Positions 32,868 through 47,983 of a stretch of DNA of 64,000 nucleotides are shown here, piece by piece. Positions within the stretch are counted from its first letter, which is position 1. Each line of letters begins with the position of its first letter. The notes beneath the pieces were generated by a model, which was not told the origin of the DNA, searched no databases, and was given only the letters and a program-made list of their open reading frames with translations. This stretch comes from Linum tenue (lineage: Eukaryota; Streptophyta; Magnoliopsida; Malpighiales; Linaceae). The stretch covers positions 55,684,679 through 55,748,678 of the forward strand of contig CAMGYJ010000004.1 in the NCBI GenBank assembly GCA_946122785.1, in the 5' to 3' direction. A program made the position numbers and the translations under genes.

Positions 32868-33100
32868 GACACTTTATTTGTAGTGTTTATCACTCCCATA
32901 TTTGATACATTTTTCCATTCTAGAAATGAATCTTTAGTGGATTTTATTATATTGCAAATGGAATTCATAACTATTTGGATAATGCACTTATGATAGATCT
33001 TGAGTGTGTTTTTCTACTATTTGATGCGTTTTGGTGGTGTTTTGTGTTGTCCAAGCATATAATGCATTCAAATAAATACAAACCACTAAGGGACCAAATG
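32868..33100 (+). repeat. Dispersed repeat R2, copy 1 (possible LTR start)
   Basis: It begins around ATGACACTTTATTTGTAG then TGTTTATCACTCC, and includes TATTTGATACAT and AACTATTTGGATAATG. It recurs at 61752-62012. The TG start at 32885 would suit an LTR border. 33100-33560 continues with a transcript-like stretch that may be the rest of the LTR. Confidence 0.6.
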
Positions 33101-33716
33101 GATCAGAAGGAAGACGAGAATACAAGCTAATGGAAGCAAACAGAGATGGATTTGGACATCAGATGCTCACTTTATGGCCAAAACAAACATATGTGGTAGT
33201 GTAGCAAACCCAACATTGACCGAGATCCAACCTGAGTTCTACAACTCAAAGCACACCCAAATTTGGAGGAAAGGTTTCTTTTTGGCCAAGAAACCAAGCC
33301 CAAGTGGAAAAGGGGCATCAGCCCAACTGCCATGAACCCGCCGCTCAAGCCCTAAATCTCCCGAAGCTTCCAGAATGTTCTTACTTTATCCCCAAATCGA
33401 AGGAATCCAAGAAAGTTTTGCCTGACTTTTGGAGGAAAAGGAGTAAAAACCCCCTGACCAGCATAAATAAGAGGCTATACTATATCTTTTGTACACACCT
33501 TTTACGAGCACTTTCCTAGGGGCACGAGTTAGAAATCCATAGAAAAAGGTTAAGCCCTACTGGAGCTCGATGGGTAGTTGTCACCATCGATGCATGTATT
33601 ATTGGTGATGTCTTCCTATTCTCCTATGCATAGGGCATAGCTAGCTCGAAATTGTTTAGGGAAGTGACTCGATGATGGTTTATGTGCGAGTTTCGATGAT
33701 TTAATGATATGCCTAT

Positions 33717-34650
33717 TGACTCGCTAAAACACAATATCAAACTACGAACAAGTGCAGTCATAGTCTGGATATGCAGTATAATGGGACAAGTAATAAAAGT
33801 CAACATGGGGCCTAGATGTACTGCCTACTCCTTGAAATTCTATTATCTAGCGAGAAAAATTGAGTGAGAATGAGTTTAAACAGGAGCAAAAATAAAGCAG
33901 CAAGTCGTTCGGTTTACTTAAGCAAGAGAAGAGTCACTTGGGATTGTGTCCCCCTAGCTCCTCGGTTAGGTTCAAGTTGTAATTCCCTTTGGTTGTTTTA
34001 ATTTCGATTAGACTGCAGAAGATCCAAAAACTTGGAATCTCTTAAGCTGACCAAGCCCTCTTAGACAGAATACCCGACAGGCGACTAGCCTTCACCGGTG
34101 TAGACTGCTAAGGCGATTCACACATATCTATTCTACTTGGAACGAATTTCAGTACAAAACAGTGAATTGATTGACTCTCGTACAATCAATTCACTACTAA
34201 CGATTGAAGAAGCTCTTATAACATAATCAGATTCTATCTATCATAGGTTAAAGCAGAAGTTAAGAGAACTTGATCAGGATCCAATTGACTCAATAAACAT
34301 GCCTCAATTGATTAAAATCGCTAACACATGGGACTAGGGTTCTTCATATCCAAGTGAGAGAAAGGTTTACTCCTTAGAGAGAGTGAGAGAGTGAGAGGAA
34401 AACAGAAATAAAAGCAGTCAAACTCATAATGATGTGTATAATATGCTCTGGGATGTCAATCTTCACTCCTGGAGATGCAATATGAGCTTCAATGGTGACA
34501 AATCCACTCCAAATAGCTCATAGAGTTTGTTCTTCGTCACTTTCTCTCTTTAGAACTCTGTTTTTGCTCCAAAAAGTCGACTAAGACATGAAATTTGACA
34601 AAAGAGCATTACCTAGCGTAAAATAGGTCAAGGAAACACAAATTCGAGCC
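33717..34650 (-). mobile_element. Old truncated LTR of an Athila element related to A
   Basis: It aligns with 5554-7030 of element A with substitutions and gaps. Landmarks are the start TGACTCGCTAAAACACA, CTTGGAATCTCTTAAGCTGACCA at about 34035, AGGGTTCTTCAT at about 34337, and ACCTAGCGTAAAATAGGTCAAGG near 34620. The palindrome-bearing part of the LTR is missing, and the 5' end (right side) is truncated. No primer site adjoins it, so it is a solo or decayed LTR. Confidence 0.8.
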
Positions 34651-35031
34651 TTCTTTTAACGTCGAGGTTCGGCTTTTCCAATGAGTTTCTGGTGAGCACC
34701 GATTTTTTCTAATATACATTTTCTGAGAGTTGGATATATTGTAGGTAGTAAAAATTTATTAACGCAGACGTATGTATAATCAATTTTAAATTAAATTAAT
34801 TTTTTTTTTTTGGTTGGTAGCAAATAGCATATGCCTCTTGGCCATTGGGGTGACTAAAGTGGTCAACAACCAATCAACAAGACTAGGAATATCCATGGAA
34901 AACTTCCAAAAAGAAAGAGACAAGAGAAGGGATTGGTAGCAAACTGGCAGCGTGTTTATGAGTCCTGGTCACCTCGCCGGCCTCGCCTATCAGAGTCAGA
35001 GATCGAAGAACCTGAGGAAAAAGAAGGGCAA

Positions 35032-36811
35032 ATGGATTTCGAGAATATAAAGAAATATCTGGACGGGAATGCTAGCGGACAAGTTGATGTCAAGAATCGA
35101 TCGGCGGTCGGCGCTATGCCTTACAGATTCTTCGAGCGATTCAATGTGCAAGGTCTTCATGTCGAGCTTGTCGAACCCGGTCGCATTATTTGCTCAATTA
35201 AAGTTCCACCTAGTCTCTTGGTATGATAAGTTGCTCACTGTATCAGTTGTTTGCTTGATTTCAAGGAACCCAATTCGCTATGACCCGAATGATTGGACTC
35301 TAAATTCCTGATTCTAGGTTTTAGCTGAAATCGCGGCGAATATGGAGGGTTAAAAGATTACCCAGTTTAGTTCTCCACCGAAAGTTGCAGTATTTGATTG
35401 GAATAATCGTTTTGGTGTTTTTCAAGTACTCAGGTCTTAGTTCCTGGAGATATATCTATCCGTTTCCAATTACATTGATGGTTGTTGGGAGTTTAGGTGT
35501 TGATAAATATGGTCGATTCTGCAGAATGCTGGCAAATCCTTGCACGGTGGAGCCATCGCCACTCTGGTCGACGTGGTTGGGTCAGCTGTGATATACACTG
35601 TTTCAGCTCCTCAGAACACTGGAGTTTCAGTTGAAATCAACGTTTCTTACTTGGATTCTGCTTATGTTAATGTGAGTATCATTTACTCTTTCTGACATTT
35701 CAGTAGAACCAGACTTATTCTTGCGCATATTTGTTGAACTGGTTTCCTTCTGTTGGCTTATATCAACTGCGACTGGCTAGCATAGAGCTGGTTTTCGTTC
35801 TAGAATGCCTCTTCACATGTATTTCAGCTTGAGAGGTAATTTGCTGCAAAAGTATTGCCCCAAACTCTGCTTACATTCTAACTGACCTGTGCTAGAGATT
35901 GGTACTTGAGCACATGGAACACTTTGTCTTAATTGCTGGGATTTCATCTAATACTATAGCCAACTTCGACCATGTTTGGAAAACTTTTCTGCTTCGGTCA
36001 TGCGATGAACTCCAAAACTAGGATCATGTTGTTTCCTTTAAAGGGTTATAGTTTATTAAGATACTTGTTTGATGATTCAGAACATTATATCTTTGTTGGA
36101 ATTTGCTGGTGCTCCAACATATGTTATCTGCCATACTTTCAATTTAGAAGACTGTTTGATACATAAGAGTTTCAACCTGAGCTCCTGCAGTTAGCGTGAA
36201 ATGTAGTTTCTTTTACAATTTTGCTTATTTCGCTAGGGATACAAAAGTATTTTTGTTGTTGGCTGAAACACGTAGGTTTGAATCAGCTCCTCATTACCTT
36301 CTTTCATGAACGTCCCTAGTTACTTCTCTTGGGTTAAGCTAGGATGGCCTTTGGTGCTAGATTCTACTAATTGTTGCGATTGCAACCCAGAGATCTCAAG
36401 CTTTGCGTAATTATTTAATAGCACGGCTTATCATAGCAGGGCAACAAAACGGGATACCTTCCCTTTTGAGCTGCATTTTCATGGAAAGCAGGCCTAGTTT
36501 GGCTGTGAAGTTTCTTGTTTCAGTTCGAGTACCACAAAAAAAAATTGTTGCTACTTTCATTTTGATATGGTCCGTGTTTTCTGAACGTCATATGGTTCCC
36601 GCTTCGTCCACATCTTAAGTTGCGTCTCTCAAGGAGCTTATAGTTGTCATGCTGATGATGAAAACAGGAAGAGATAGAGGTTGAGGCCAGAATTTTGCGC
36701 CTTGGAAAGACGGTGGGAGTCATCACCGTTGAGTTAAGGAAGAAGAAATCTGGGCAGATTATTGCACAGGGCCGCCATACCAAGTATCTTCTTGTTTCTA
36801 GCAAATTGTAA
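35032..36811 (+). CDS. HotDog-fold acyl-CoA thioesterase (ACOT13/PaaI-like), three exons
   Basis: It is predicted to hydrolyse fatty acyl-CoA or aryl-CoA thioesters. The exons are 35032-35220, 35525-35671 and 36668-36811, all phase-0 junctions with GT donors at 35221 and 35672 and AG acceptors at 35523-35524 and 36666-36667. The protein is 159 residues, the usual size. The family signature HGGAIATLVDVVGSAVI lies at about residues 70-86, where the HGG and the Asp form the expected substrate-binding and catalytic region. It is followed by SVEINVSYLDSA and a C-terminal EARILRLGKTVGVITVEL...GQIIAQGRHTKYL. The start is the first in-frame ATG. The open frame extends upstream only through non-ATG codons. 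There is no obvious targeting peptide. Plant relatives are annotated as thioesterase superfamily proteins, some peroxisomal or organellar. The exact substrate cannot be read from sequence. Confidence 0.9.
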
Positions 36812-38385
36812 ATTTGTAACCCTAGCGAAGAACTAGCCTATGAAATAATTATGCGATAGAAAATTATTCTTATTCTCCTTAATGGGGATTCAAAACCAAT
36901 GTAATGCCACATCAGCACATGGTTGCTTTTCAGCGCCTCGCATTATTGGAGGGAAAAAAAAAAGAATCTTCCCCAAAATTTTCCCTACTTTTTTTTTTTT
37001 TTTTTGGTGACAAAATTTTCCCTACTAAAATTGAAGGTTTGGGTTGTCTACCTTGAGTTGACTAGCCAAAAACTCCCCATCACTGACACTATGAATAATT
37101 ATCGTTTTTTGAGGAGATTTATCCCCATCGTTAATTAGTGGCCTCTAAAACAGTGGGGAGTACAAATTACTTACTCTCTCATATTATTTAAATTACATAT
37201 AATAATTTATTATTCATTTTACAAATGAGCTATTCCATACTTAAATTTAAGGTTTTGATACCCGAATCGAATGCTGAAACGAAATGTTATTGGTTGATGG
37301 TTCAATGATTAACCGTTATACAATTATTTGTTAACCGTTGATAGAACCTATAATACGATATAATATTATTTTATGAATAGATTGGTATGTGTTATATAAT
37401 AAAAAATGTGCTATAATATTAAGAAAACATATATAATACATTAGTTTATAAGTGAATTCAATACTAACCATAAAATTCATAATCCATATCATCTATCACT
37501 AAAAATCTCTAACAAAATTTTCAAACTATCTTAGAAAATAAATCATAATATTTTAATTAAATTCAAGTAAGTAATAAGAACGACAATCCATAGTGAATTA
37601 GATTAGTGATTAAGGTGGGATGGTTGTAGTTTACATTAATTTGTTTTTCATAAATTTTCAATAGTTAAAATAGTTAATAAAAGACCAATAAAACCAAGGT
37701 GGTCATTTGGTTCCACGCCAAACCCTTAAAACCCATTCGATCCATTTCCAACCATCCATCAAATGAACTAAACCGCAATTATAATTGCTTTACTAGTTCT
37801 GTTGGTCCAATCATTTATCCGGTTAGGTTCTTATAACAATGATTAAATCTTAAACAATGGACAAGCTAATTAAACAAATACATGTGTACAAAAAGCTAAG
37901 CTAATTAAATTCCCTTCATCATAAACAACTAAAAATAAACAAAAATAGCATATAAAAATTAGTGATTAAGGTGGGATGATCTTAGTTTAAGTTAACTTCT
38001 GTTTTTCATAATCTTCTAATAGTTAAAATAGTGAAATAAAGGACCAATAAAATCGAGGTGGTCATTTGGTTTCATGCCAACCCTTAAAAATAATTTGGTA
38101 AGGGTAGGCCAATTCGAGGCTGTTGCGGTCGTTCAAAAAGGATTCTTAGGCTCGGGCCAATAATAGGGAGATGCGAAATCTCCAATAGCCAAATAACATT
38201 CCGCAACAAAGAGCACCAGCAAGACACGATGGCCAAATATCCCACCGACAGCGAGAGCTTGGAATACAAGTGACGATACGTTGTCCACCATGAGCCCAAA
38301 GTGAGCACACAACGAAAATTAAAGGCCAACTTCAAACTTCCCCTTCTTGGGTATGCAACATACGAACCCGATCATCACCCCTCAC
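36812..38385. other. Intergenic with a local duplication
   Basis: 37604-37735 and 37965-38095 are direct copies (GTGATTAAGGTGGGATG ... GGTGGTCATTTGGTT), about 360 bases apart. There is no gene. A run of T lies at about 36990-37005. Confidence 0.6.
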
Positions 38386-38643
38386 CGCGAGCGAGGTAAC
38401 AATGAAACGAGTTGCAAGAAGACGGTTCGATACCGAAAGCATGGAGCCCGCCTTCCTAAACAATTCAACTACCAATCATGAACATCATGTACAACGCAAA
38501 ACAACCCAACAAGATGACCCAATGCCAAGCTTAACATATAGCTAAAACTAAACTCGCGACTCTAATCATTGATTCAATTTGGTTCTTATAACAATGCCTA
38601 AATCTTAAACGATGGACAAAAGCTAATTAAACAAAAACACGTC
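38386..38643 (+). repeat. 258-bp direct repeat, copy 1
   Basis: It matches 39607-39864 at about 95 percent by eye, beginning CGCGAGCGAGGTAACAATG and ending ACAAAAACACGTC. It lies just before the TIR element at 38695. Confidence 0.9.
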
Positions 38644-38694
38644 AACAAAAAGCTAAGCTAATTAAATTCCCTAATTCATCATAAACAACATAAG

Positions 38695-39604
38695 TAGGGA
38701 TGGCAATGGGGCGGGTTTGCCTAAACCATCCCCATCCCCGCTTTCAAATATCTATACCCATACCCATGTGGGGGAAGGTTTTGCAAACTCATCCCCATAC
38801 CCATGGGCAATGTAGTCAAAAGCGATTTTCTACGTAGAAACGTTTTGGTGATCTAGAAGCGTAAAATCGTAAGTTTTTAAGTTTTAAAGTGGAGTTTTTA
38901 ACTACGTAAGTTATAAAAACTAAGATTTTGTGTAAAAGCATTTTAGTGAGCTAGAAACGTAAAATCGTAAGTTTTTAAGTTTTAAAGCGCGATTTTGACT
39001 ACATTGCCCATGGGTAATACCCGCCCCGTACATCCAGCATTATAATACATAATATTTTACATGTAGATTTTCAATTATAACATTAAATGCACCTACTATA
39101 TCATGAAGTCGACAAAGAGGCAATCATTTTTAATACGATTCAAAGCATCTTATTGTAAAGCATCCATTAATCCATACCAGAGTAGAGTACAATGTCATCC
39201 AAATAATTATTCTCTACTCTGATGCATATATTAAGTAATAATTAACTAACACAATCTTCTTAACAAGGGGAAAAAGTGAAGGAAAAATTGGAAAAAAGAA
39301 ATTAGATTTTGATTTGTGTGACCACTCAATTGCATTTCTACTATATATTTTTCTTGAGTTATACTCACTATTATTGATAAGTTACAAATTGATTCACATA
39401 CTTTTCATACATGAAGAAATATTTTTGGTGGTGCGGGTATGGGTATGGGGCGGGGAGGCTAAAACCATACCCGCCCCATACCCATCAAACTTTTTGCGGG
39501 TTTTACCCATACCCGCCTCATACCCGGTCAATGCGGGGATTCCTCGCGTTGACTGGGTCGGGGCAGTCAGATACCCGTGGGCATGGGTTTTATTCCCATC
39601 CCTA
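38695..39604. mobile_element. hAT-like TIR element (910 bp)
   Basis: The left end TAGGGATGGCAAT and the reverse complement of the right end TAGGGATGGGAAT match. Both ends lead into runs of GGGGCGGG/TACCCATACCC words typical of a common plant hAT-like MITE. There is no transposase. Perfect 8-bp target duplications are not seen (AACATAAG against ATCGCGGG), perhaps because the right flank was rearranged together with the 258-bp repeat. Confidence 0.6.
38808..39006. mobile_element. Nested MITE (199 bp) with 8-bp palindromic target duplication
   Basis: The TIRs read CAATGTAGTCAAAA at both ends. The flanks are CCCATGGG at 38800-38807 and 39007-39014, a perfect 8-bp duplication that is itself a palindrome. 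The interior has two copies of GTAAAATCGTAAGTTTTTAAG. The size, ends and duplication suggest a hAT-type MITE inserted into the element at 38695-39604. Confidence 0.85.
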
Positions 39605-39606
39605 AT

Positions 39607-39864
39607 CGCGGGCGAGGTAACAATGAAACGAGTTGCAAGAAGACGGTTCGATACTGAAAGCATGGAGCCCACCTTCCTAAATAATTCAACTACCAATCAT
39701 GAACATCACGTTCAACGCAAAACAACCCAACACGATGACCAAATGCCAAGCTTAACATATAGCTAAAACTAAACTCGCGATTCTAATCATTGATCCAATT
39801 TGGTTCTTATAACAATGCCTAAATCTTAAACGATGGACAAAAACTAATTAAACAAAAACACGTC
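39607..39864 (+). repeat. 258-bp direct repeat, copy 2
   Basis: See 38386-38643. It starts two bases after the right end of the hAT-like element. Confidence 0.9.
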
Positions 39865-40033
39865 TTTTTGAGTGCACCCAACTCTAAAAGTGTCCATAAT
39901 ATATCAAATTTTAAACCTTAATTAGTACTCTCAATCTAATATGATGATATGACATAGAATCATAACAAATCAATGTATTAGCTCAACCCCTTAACCTTCA
40001 ATTTTGAATCCTAACCCAAAATCCCAAATTGTA

Positions 40034-40064
40034 AACCTAAACCCTAACCCTAAATCCCTAAATC
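40034..40064 (+). repeat. Short telomere-like tract
   Basis: It has about four degenerate CCCTAAA units (AAACCCTAACCCTAAATCC style), too short to be more than an interstitial telobox cluster. Confidence 0.5.
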
Positions 40065-40682
40065 CTTCGAATTAAAGTAAATTTTGAATGATTTTCCCCC
40101 AAAATTCATGTGCTTCTTGTTCATAATATCATAAGCAACCATTGATACCATTTTCACATAAATCGCATGCTCAGAATGACAATTATGAGGAGCCAGCTGC
40201 CTCCCTTCTAGATCTCTTCGTTTTCGTATATCCTGTAGTAGGTCTGGTTTTCCTTTGAGGAAACTTTTGTAACGAGGGTATTTGATTACTTTCATGGTTT
40301 AATTAGAACAAACTAAGTTAAGTGCTGGAAAATTCTTAGTTCCAACTTTAATTGGACGCAGGAGGTTCAACCAGCCACATATTAGTTTCCTATTAGTTAG
40401 TTTATTTTTTTATATATATTTTTTAATTCTTAATTTATTTAACATAATTAAGGATAATTAAATATTAAGAAAAAAGGAAGGTGAGTCCACCAATAACAAT
40501 CTGACATATGGATGGTTGAAACTTTTGTGTCCAACCAAGGTTGGAGCTAAGAATTTTCCAGTCTACTGTTATGGAGGTTCATTGAGAGATCAAGATACGA
40601 AAGGTTACAATAATGGCTACATTAAAGGGAAAATATGAAGTTTTGACGCACGACTAACTACAATCCAATCATAGGCCAAATT

Positions 40683-41150
40683 TAGGGATGTCAATTTCGA
40701 CCTGACCCGTTTTACTTGACCTGTTTGATCTGTTTTGGGGTGGGTTCGACCTGCCCCATAGGCGGGGCGGGGTGGGCATGGGTATTCTCATCGACCTGAC
40801 CTGCCCTGACCCGCCCCATTCTTGACCCGTTCTTGACTAAACTACATGTAATTTTATTCAAAGTACTTAGGATTTTCTTTTTATTACATCATATTTTAGT
40901 TGTTATAAAGTTGTAAATTAGTGAAAACCTCAATTTCTCCAATAATGTAACTATATTTTATCATATTTTTTTTTGGTCTTACAGTGAAAATAACTAATAT
41001 TTCTAATGATTTCCATATAAATTAATACCCTTGGGTCGACCTGCCCCGACTCGCGCCCCATGATTAATTACCCGGCTTGGACCCGACCTGCCACGGGGCG
41101 GGTATGGGTATCGAGATATTCGCCCTGTACATGCCCCACTGCCATTCCTA
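40683..41150. mobile_element. hAT-like MITE (468 bp)
   Basis: The ends TAGGGATGTCAAT and (reverse complement of the right end) TAGGAATGGCAGT pair imperfectly. The flanks are GCCAAATT (40675-40682) and GCCAAGTT (41151-41158), an 8-bp duplication with one mismatch. The sequence next to the ends is rich in CGACCTG/CCCGCC words. It is related in style to the element at 38695 but not a close copy. There is no ORF. Confidence 0.75.
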
Positions 41151-41219
41151 GCCAAGTTTAACCTACAATAGGGTATAGTATAGAACAAGTATATTTCAAA
41201 TTATCAAATCCGGGCGGAC

Positions 41220-41460
41220 TATCTATCCTTACTTCAGCAAACAACAAATTATCTAGCGGTAGAAACGTTGTTCTAAACTATTAAAGTAAACAAACAAACA
41301 AGTAAAACAAGGTTGAATTCAAGTGAGAAAGCTTCACTCGGATGATAACCCCCCTAGTCCCCTATTGAGACGATGACATGATACTCTAGCGTGATTTGCA
41401 TATTATATATACCATTTGGAGATCAAAGTTAGTTAGGACTCCCTATTCGAGTGCATCATA
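41220..41460 (-). mobile_element. Diverged Athila-type LTR fragment
   Basis: It retains the order TTATCTAGC, AGTGAGAAAGCTTCACTCGG, ATAACCCCCCTAGTCCCCTA. This corresponds to TTATCTAGCAAAC..., AGAGTCACTCGG and GTCCCCCTAGCCCCTTA in the LTR of element A at 5680-5810. It is heavily mutated. Confidence 0.45.
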
Positions 41461-42125
41461 ACCCGCCTTATTGCTGTAATCGAAGAGGCGTACTGACTAC
41501 CAGATTAGGCAATTAAGGCAACCAAATTCACACCCTCGGGCGATGACCCTGAGTGGTGTAAAAAAATCAATCACCCTCGTTCATGGCTCTACTACAATGG
41601 TTTAAAGGTGAATGTTTGCCCCCCTGTGCGGGTTATTAATTGGTTTCATGGCTCGAACTAACTATCCCATCCTGAGCCAAGTAGAACTCAAGAAGGCATT
41701 GTCAATATAGTGGTTGACCAATGTCGTATTCCACAGGTCTTGATATCTTAGGTTACTGCTCACTCGGAATTTATCTAGTCGATCGCGTTTAGGGTTGTTT
41801 TGGAGGACAAAAGGAAATAACCGGCTACGAAAGCAGAGATAAAAACCAGGTTCTCGGGGAATCACCCTCGCCCTAGATAATAGACCTATCATGCAAAAAG
41901 ATAACTTTGTCACTTTGTGGAAAACCAAGTGTGAGACTCACTAATGTGGGAACTCGCTCAATGGTCATGCAACTAGCCCTTCTCCTAATACGATCTGTTG
42001 ATCGAATGTCGTCTCGATCATGTTCACGATGTTAGAGATATGGTCTATTCCCTTTCAATAGGTTGCACCTATATGCACACTAGTTCGATATGTCGATGGT
42101 CATGATTGTTTGACTTGGTAATCTT

Positions 42126-42260
42126 CGTTCCTCGGCCTATTTTATGCTAGGTTGTGCTTATTTGTCACATTTCAGGTCCTAGTATGTGTGGGATGGTCAG
42201 GAACGAGTTTCAAAGCATTTAAGGTCAAAACGAGCCAAAAAGTAGAGCATGTGCAAGGTT
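42126..42260 (+). mobile_element. Athila-type LTR fragment in plus orientation
   Basis: CTCGGCCTATTTTATGCTAGG, then TTTGTCACATTTCAGGTCCTAG matches the LTR upstream parts of element A (minus, about 6990-7060) and element B (about 19330-19400). The orientation is opposite to the fragment at 41220. Confidence 0.6.
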
Positions 42261-43183
42261 CACAGGCAGGAGGAAAATATCACGCCCTAGGGTAGTGAAA
42301 ATCATCTGCATACCATGATGTGTGCAAACAAAGTTTTTCTTCCTCGTGTCTAAGGGCATTAGTAAATTGACTTCTCTTTCTCAGCCTCAAGTGGGGAAAG
42401 TGATGGTTGAGAGGATGGAATAGTGAAGAAGGTGAAGCGTTGTACGTGAATCCTATCTCTCAAGCACTAATTCCCACCCTGCACTCCCAACTCAACAAAA
42501 AACGAGTTGCCACACAGGTGATGTACATACGAGAGTCGAGGTCTCTCGACTTGCGTCAAGGCGCACTATCTCCTCTCATATAAGTCCCGCGAGGAGAAGA
42601 TGTGCAAAGGGATGGAACGTAGAAAATGATGATTGTTGGACCCTAAAAAGCTATGCAATCCTCAGACACATCCTCAAATGGCACTCTGGACCAAGAGAAA
42701 AGCCCTTTGAAGGCTTTACTCAAACACTATGCCCGACCACCTTTCATGCGAAAACACTCATTTTCAAAATGGAGCACCTTTTTGAAGAACTTTATGGAGT
42801 CCAAAATTGGAGAGAGTCTTACACACATGTCCTAACCTAATAGCAAACAGTATCAACACAGCCAAGAGGAAATAAAAGTAAAGCTACTCATGATCAACAA
42901 TTTTCATAACACCACACTACTCCCTATAATGCACACCATCATAAAATCGAACTTTTCAAAGGACAGTGAATAGGAATTATGCATGGGACAATGTGTTCGG
43001 AACCATAAAATTTTAAATTTTGGGCATACAACCTAGGTTCCAAAATACTCTCCATGTAGGCCAACATTCAATCATCCATTCCACAAGTTTTGGAGGCCTC
43101 AAATTGCAGGAATTTTGGTAATAACAATGCTCCAGAGCATTCAATATAAACGGAGAGACTAGGAGAGATTGTTGAGCTAGCAT
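42261..43183. other. Intergenic, nothing recognised
   Basis: There is no gene or clear repeat. It probably continues the retroelement debris of the flanks. Confidence 0.4.
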
Positions 43184-43744
43184 GTGCACGACTTGCTCAC
43201 AATCATCTCCTACCATTTGAAGAGAAAAAGGAGGTCGAAGAGGCTAACTAAGAGGACTCATGGGAGCAAAAAGAACTCATCTCGGAGAACTCTAGATGAC
43301 AATGAGCAATCGAGTCCTTTGGAGGTGGACCACATTGTGGAAGAAGCATTGAGAGTCAAAGAAGAGGAAGACCTTGATTGTTCCCAAGTGGAGGAACAAA
43401 TTGAAGAAGGAAGGGAAGTTGAGGATGCAAATGAAGTCCAATATGAGGACAAGGTTGGGAAGGATGAAGCTTCCACAAGTTACAAATGCTACCAAAGCTT
43501 TCCACTCGACCTTGATGCGTTAATCGAAAAGGAACCATTTGCGGCTCTTTGCCAAGCCAAAGCCAAACAATCGGCGATCCCTCTAGTGGATGCGATGGAA
43601 ATCAATCAACGTTGCACAACATGGTGTGGGGCAAAGAGAAGAGAGACGAAGAAAAGAAGAAGAGGTCTCGTGGGCGGAGACACAATTCTTACCAAGTCCA
43701 CAGGTCATTCACATAATTTGAAGCATCCAATGCTCGAGATTTGA
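43184..43744 (+). other. Open stretch of 186 codons without an early ATG, retroelement-like
   Basis: The open frame encodes a Lys/Arg-rich start, a long Glu/Asp-rich middle (EEEDLDCSQVEEQIEEGREVE), then a segment FPLDLDALIEKEPFAAL. The first in-frame ATG is near its end (about 43597), so it is not a gene as it stands. The composition and the surrounding LTR fragments suggest the remains of a retroelement ORF. I do not recognise a family. Confidence 0.3.
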
Positions 43745-44473
43745 GACACCACCTCACCGGCGAGAACCTCAACTTCAAGGAGGTTCTAAGTTGGACCGAA
43801 TCACCGATTAGGCATTTTACAACACGGTTCCGCGTTTTGCATGCCCAGGGCTAGTCGCCACGATTTCCTCTTGCCCGACGATTAATCATGCCTAGTCGGG
43901 CGTGTAATCGCAACTTCTTGAACACTGACATTAAATTTTAATGACGTCTGACTGGAAAAATCACCTATCGAAGTACAAGCCGAGACAATTTGAGCAATAT
44001 GAAAAAGTTGAACTACAATTAAACCACGATTGAAGTATAAGATATCCTAACATTGATTTTTCCGATACAATCTCTGATACAATTTTACAATCCTTCAAAT
44101 ACACCGCAACTTAAACCAATAACACTAGTTTATGATTACAGGATACACAACTGTGTCTGTAAACCTAGAGTTTCCTGGAACTACAGAGAAACTCTCACCC
44201 TCAGAAAATCCTTTATCCGAAAGCACACTAGCAGGCAACTGGGTTTGTTGTACCCGTAGTTAACGAGGTATCGGCGATGGGTTATCCCATTGCAGAAAAG
44301 TGAAACATTTAGAAATTCATACAACCATTTATGCAGAGAAAGAGAGAGACGCAAAATTTGGGTATGGCTCCTGCTCATTGAGGACTAATCGTTTGGTTAC
44401 AGTCAGGATCAGCAGGTTAAGAGAGGAGAGAAGTCAACACAAAGAACTTGCTATGAAACAAAATGAATCGATT

Positions 44474-47664
<3,191 letters not shown>

Positions 47665-47983
47665 CGCTCTGCTACTGAAGCTGGAAGGAAAGAAACAAAG
47701 AAACAAAGAAAGAAAGGAGAAAGGGGAAGAAGGAAGGAAGGAAGGGCGGGGGAAAGGAATGGGGGTGATTTGGGGAAGGGGACTACTTGACTGGTCTATT
47801 CTGGGTTGGTGGGTCAGCCAGCCCTGGTTGCCGTCATGCCCACCACCACTCTTGCTGACTGTGAATGTGAATTGTCATTTTCATTTTTCCTATTTTACCT
47901 TTTGGGATACAAAAATCGTGAATGTCACTTTCCAAACACACAAAAGGAAGGAAAATAGGAGGGGGAAAATATAGAGAAATTAT

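Noticed and set aside
34933..35031. N-terminal extension of the thioesterase
   Set aside because: The frame is open upstream of ATG 35032, but it contains no in-frame ATG. The family starts close to 35032.
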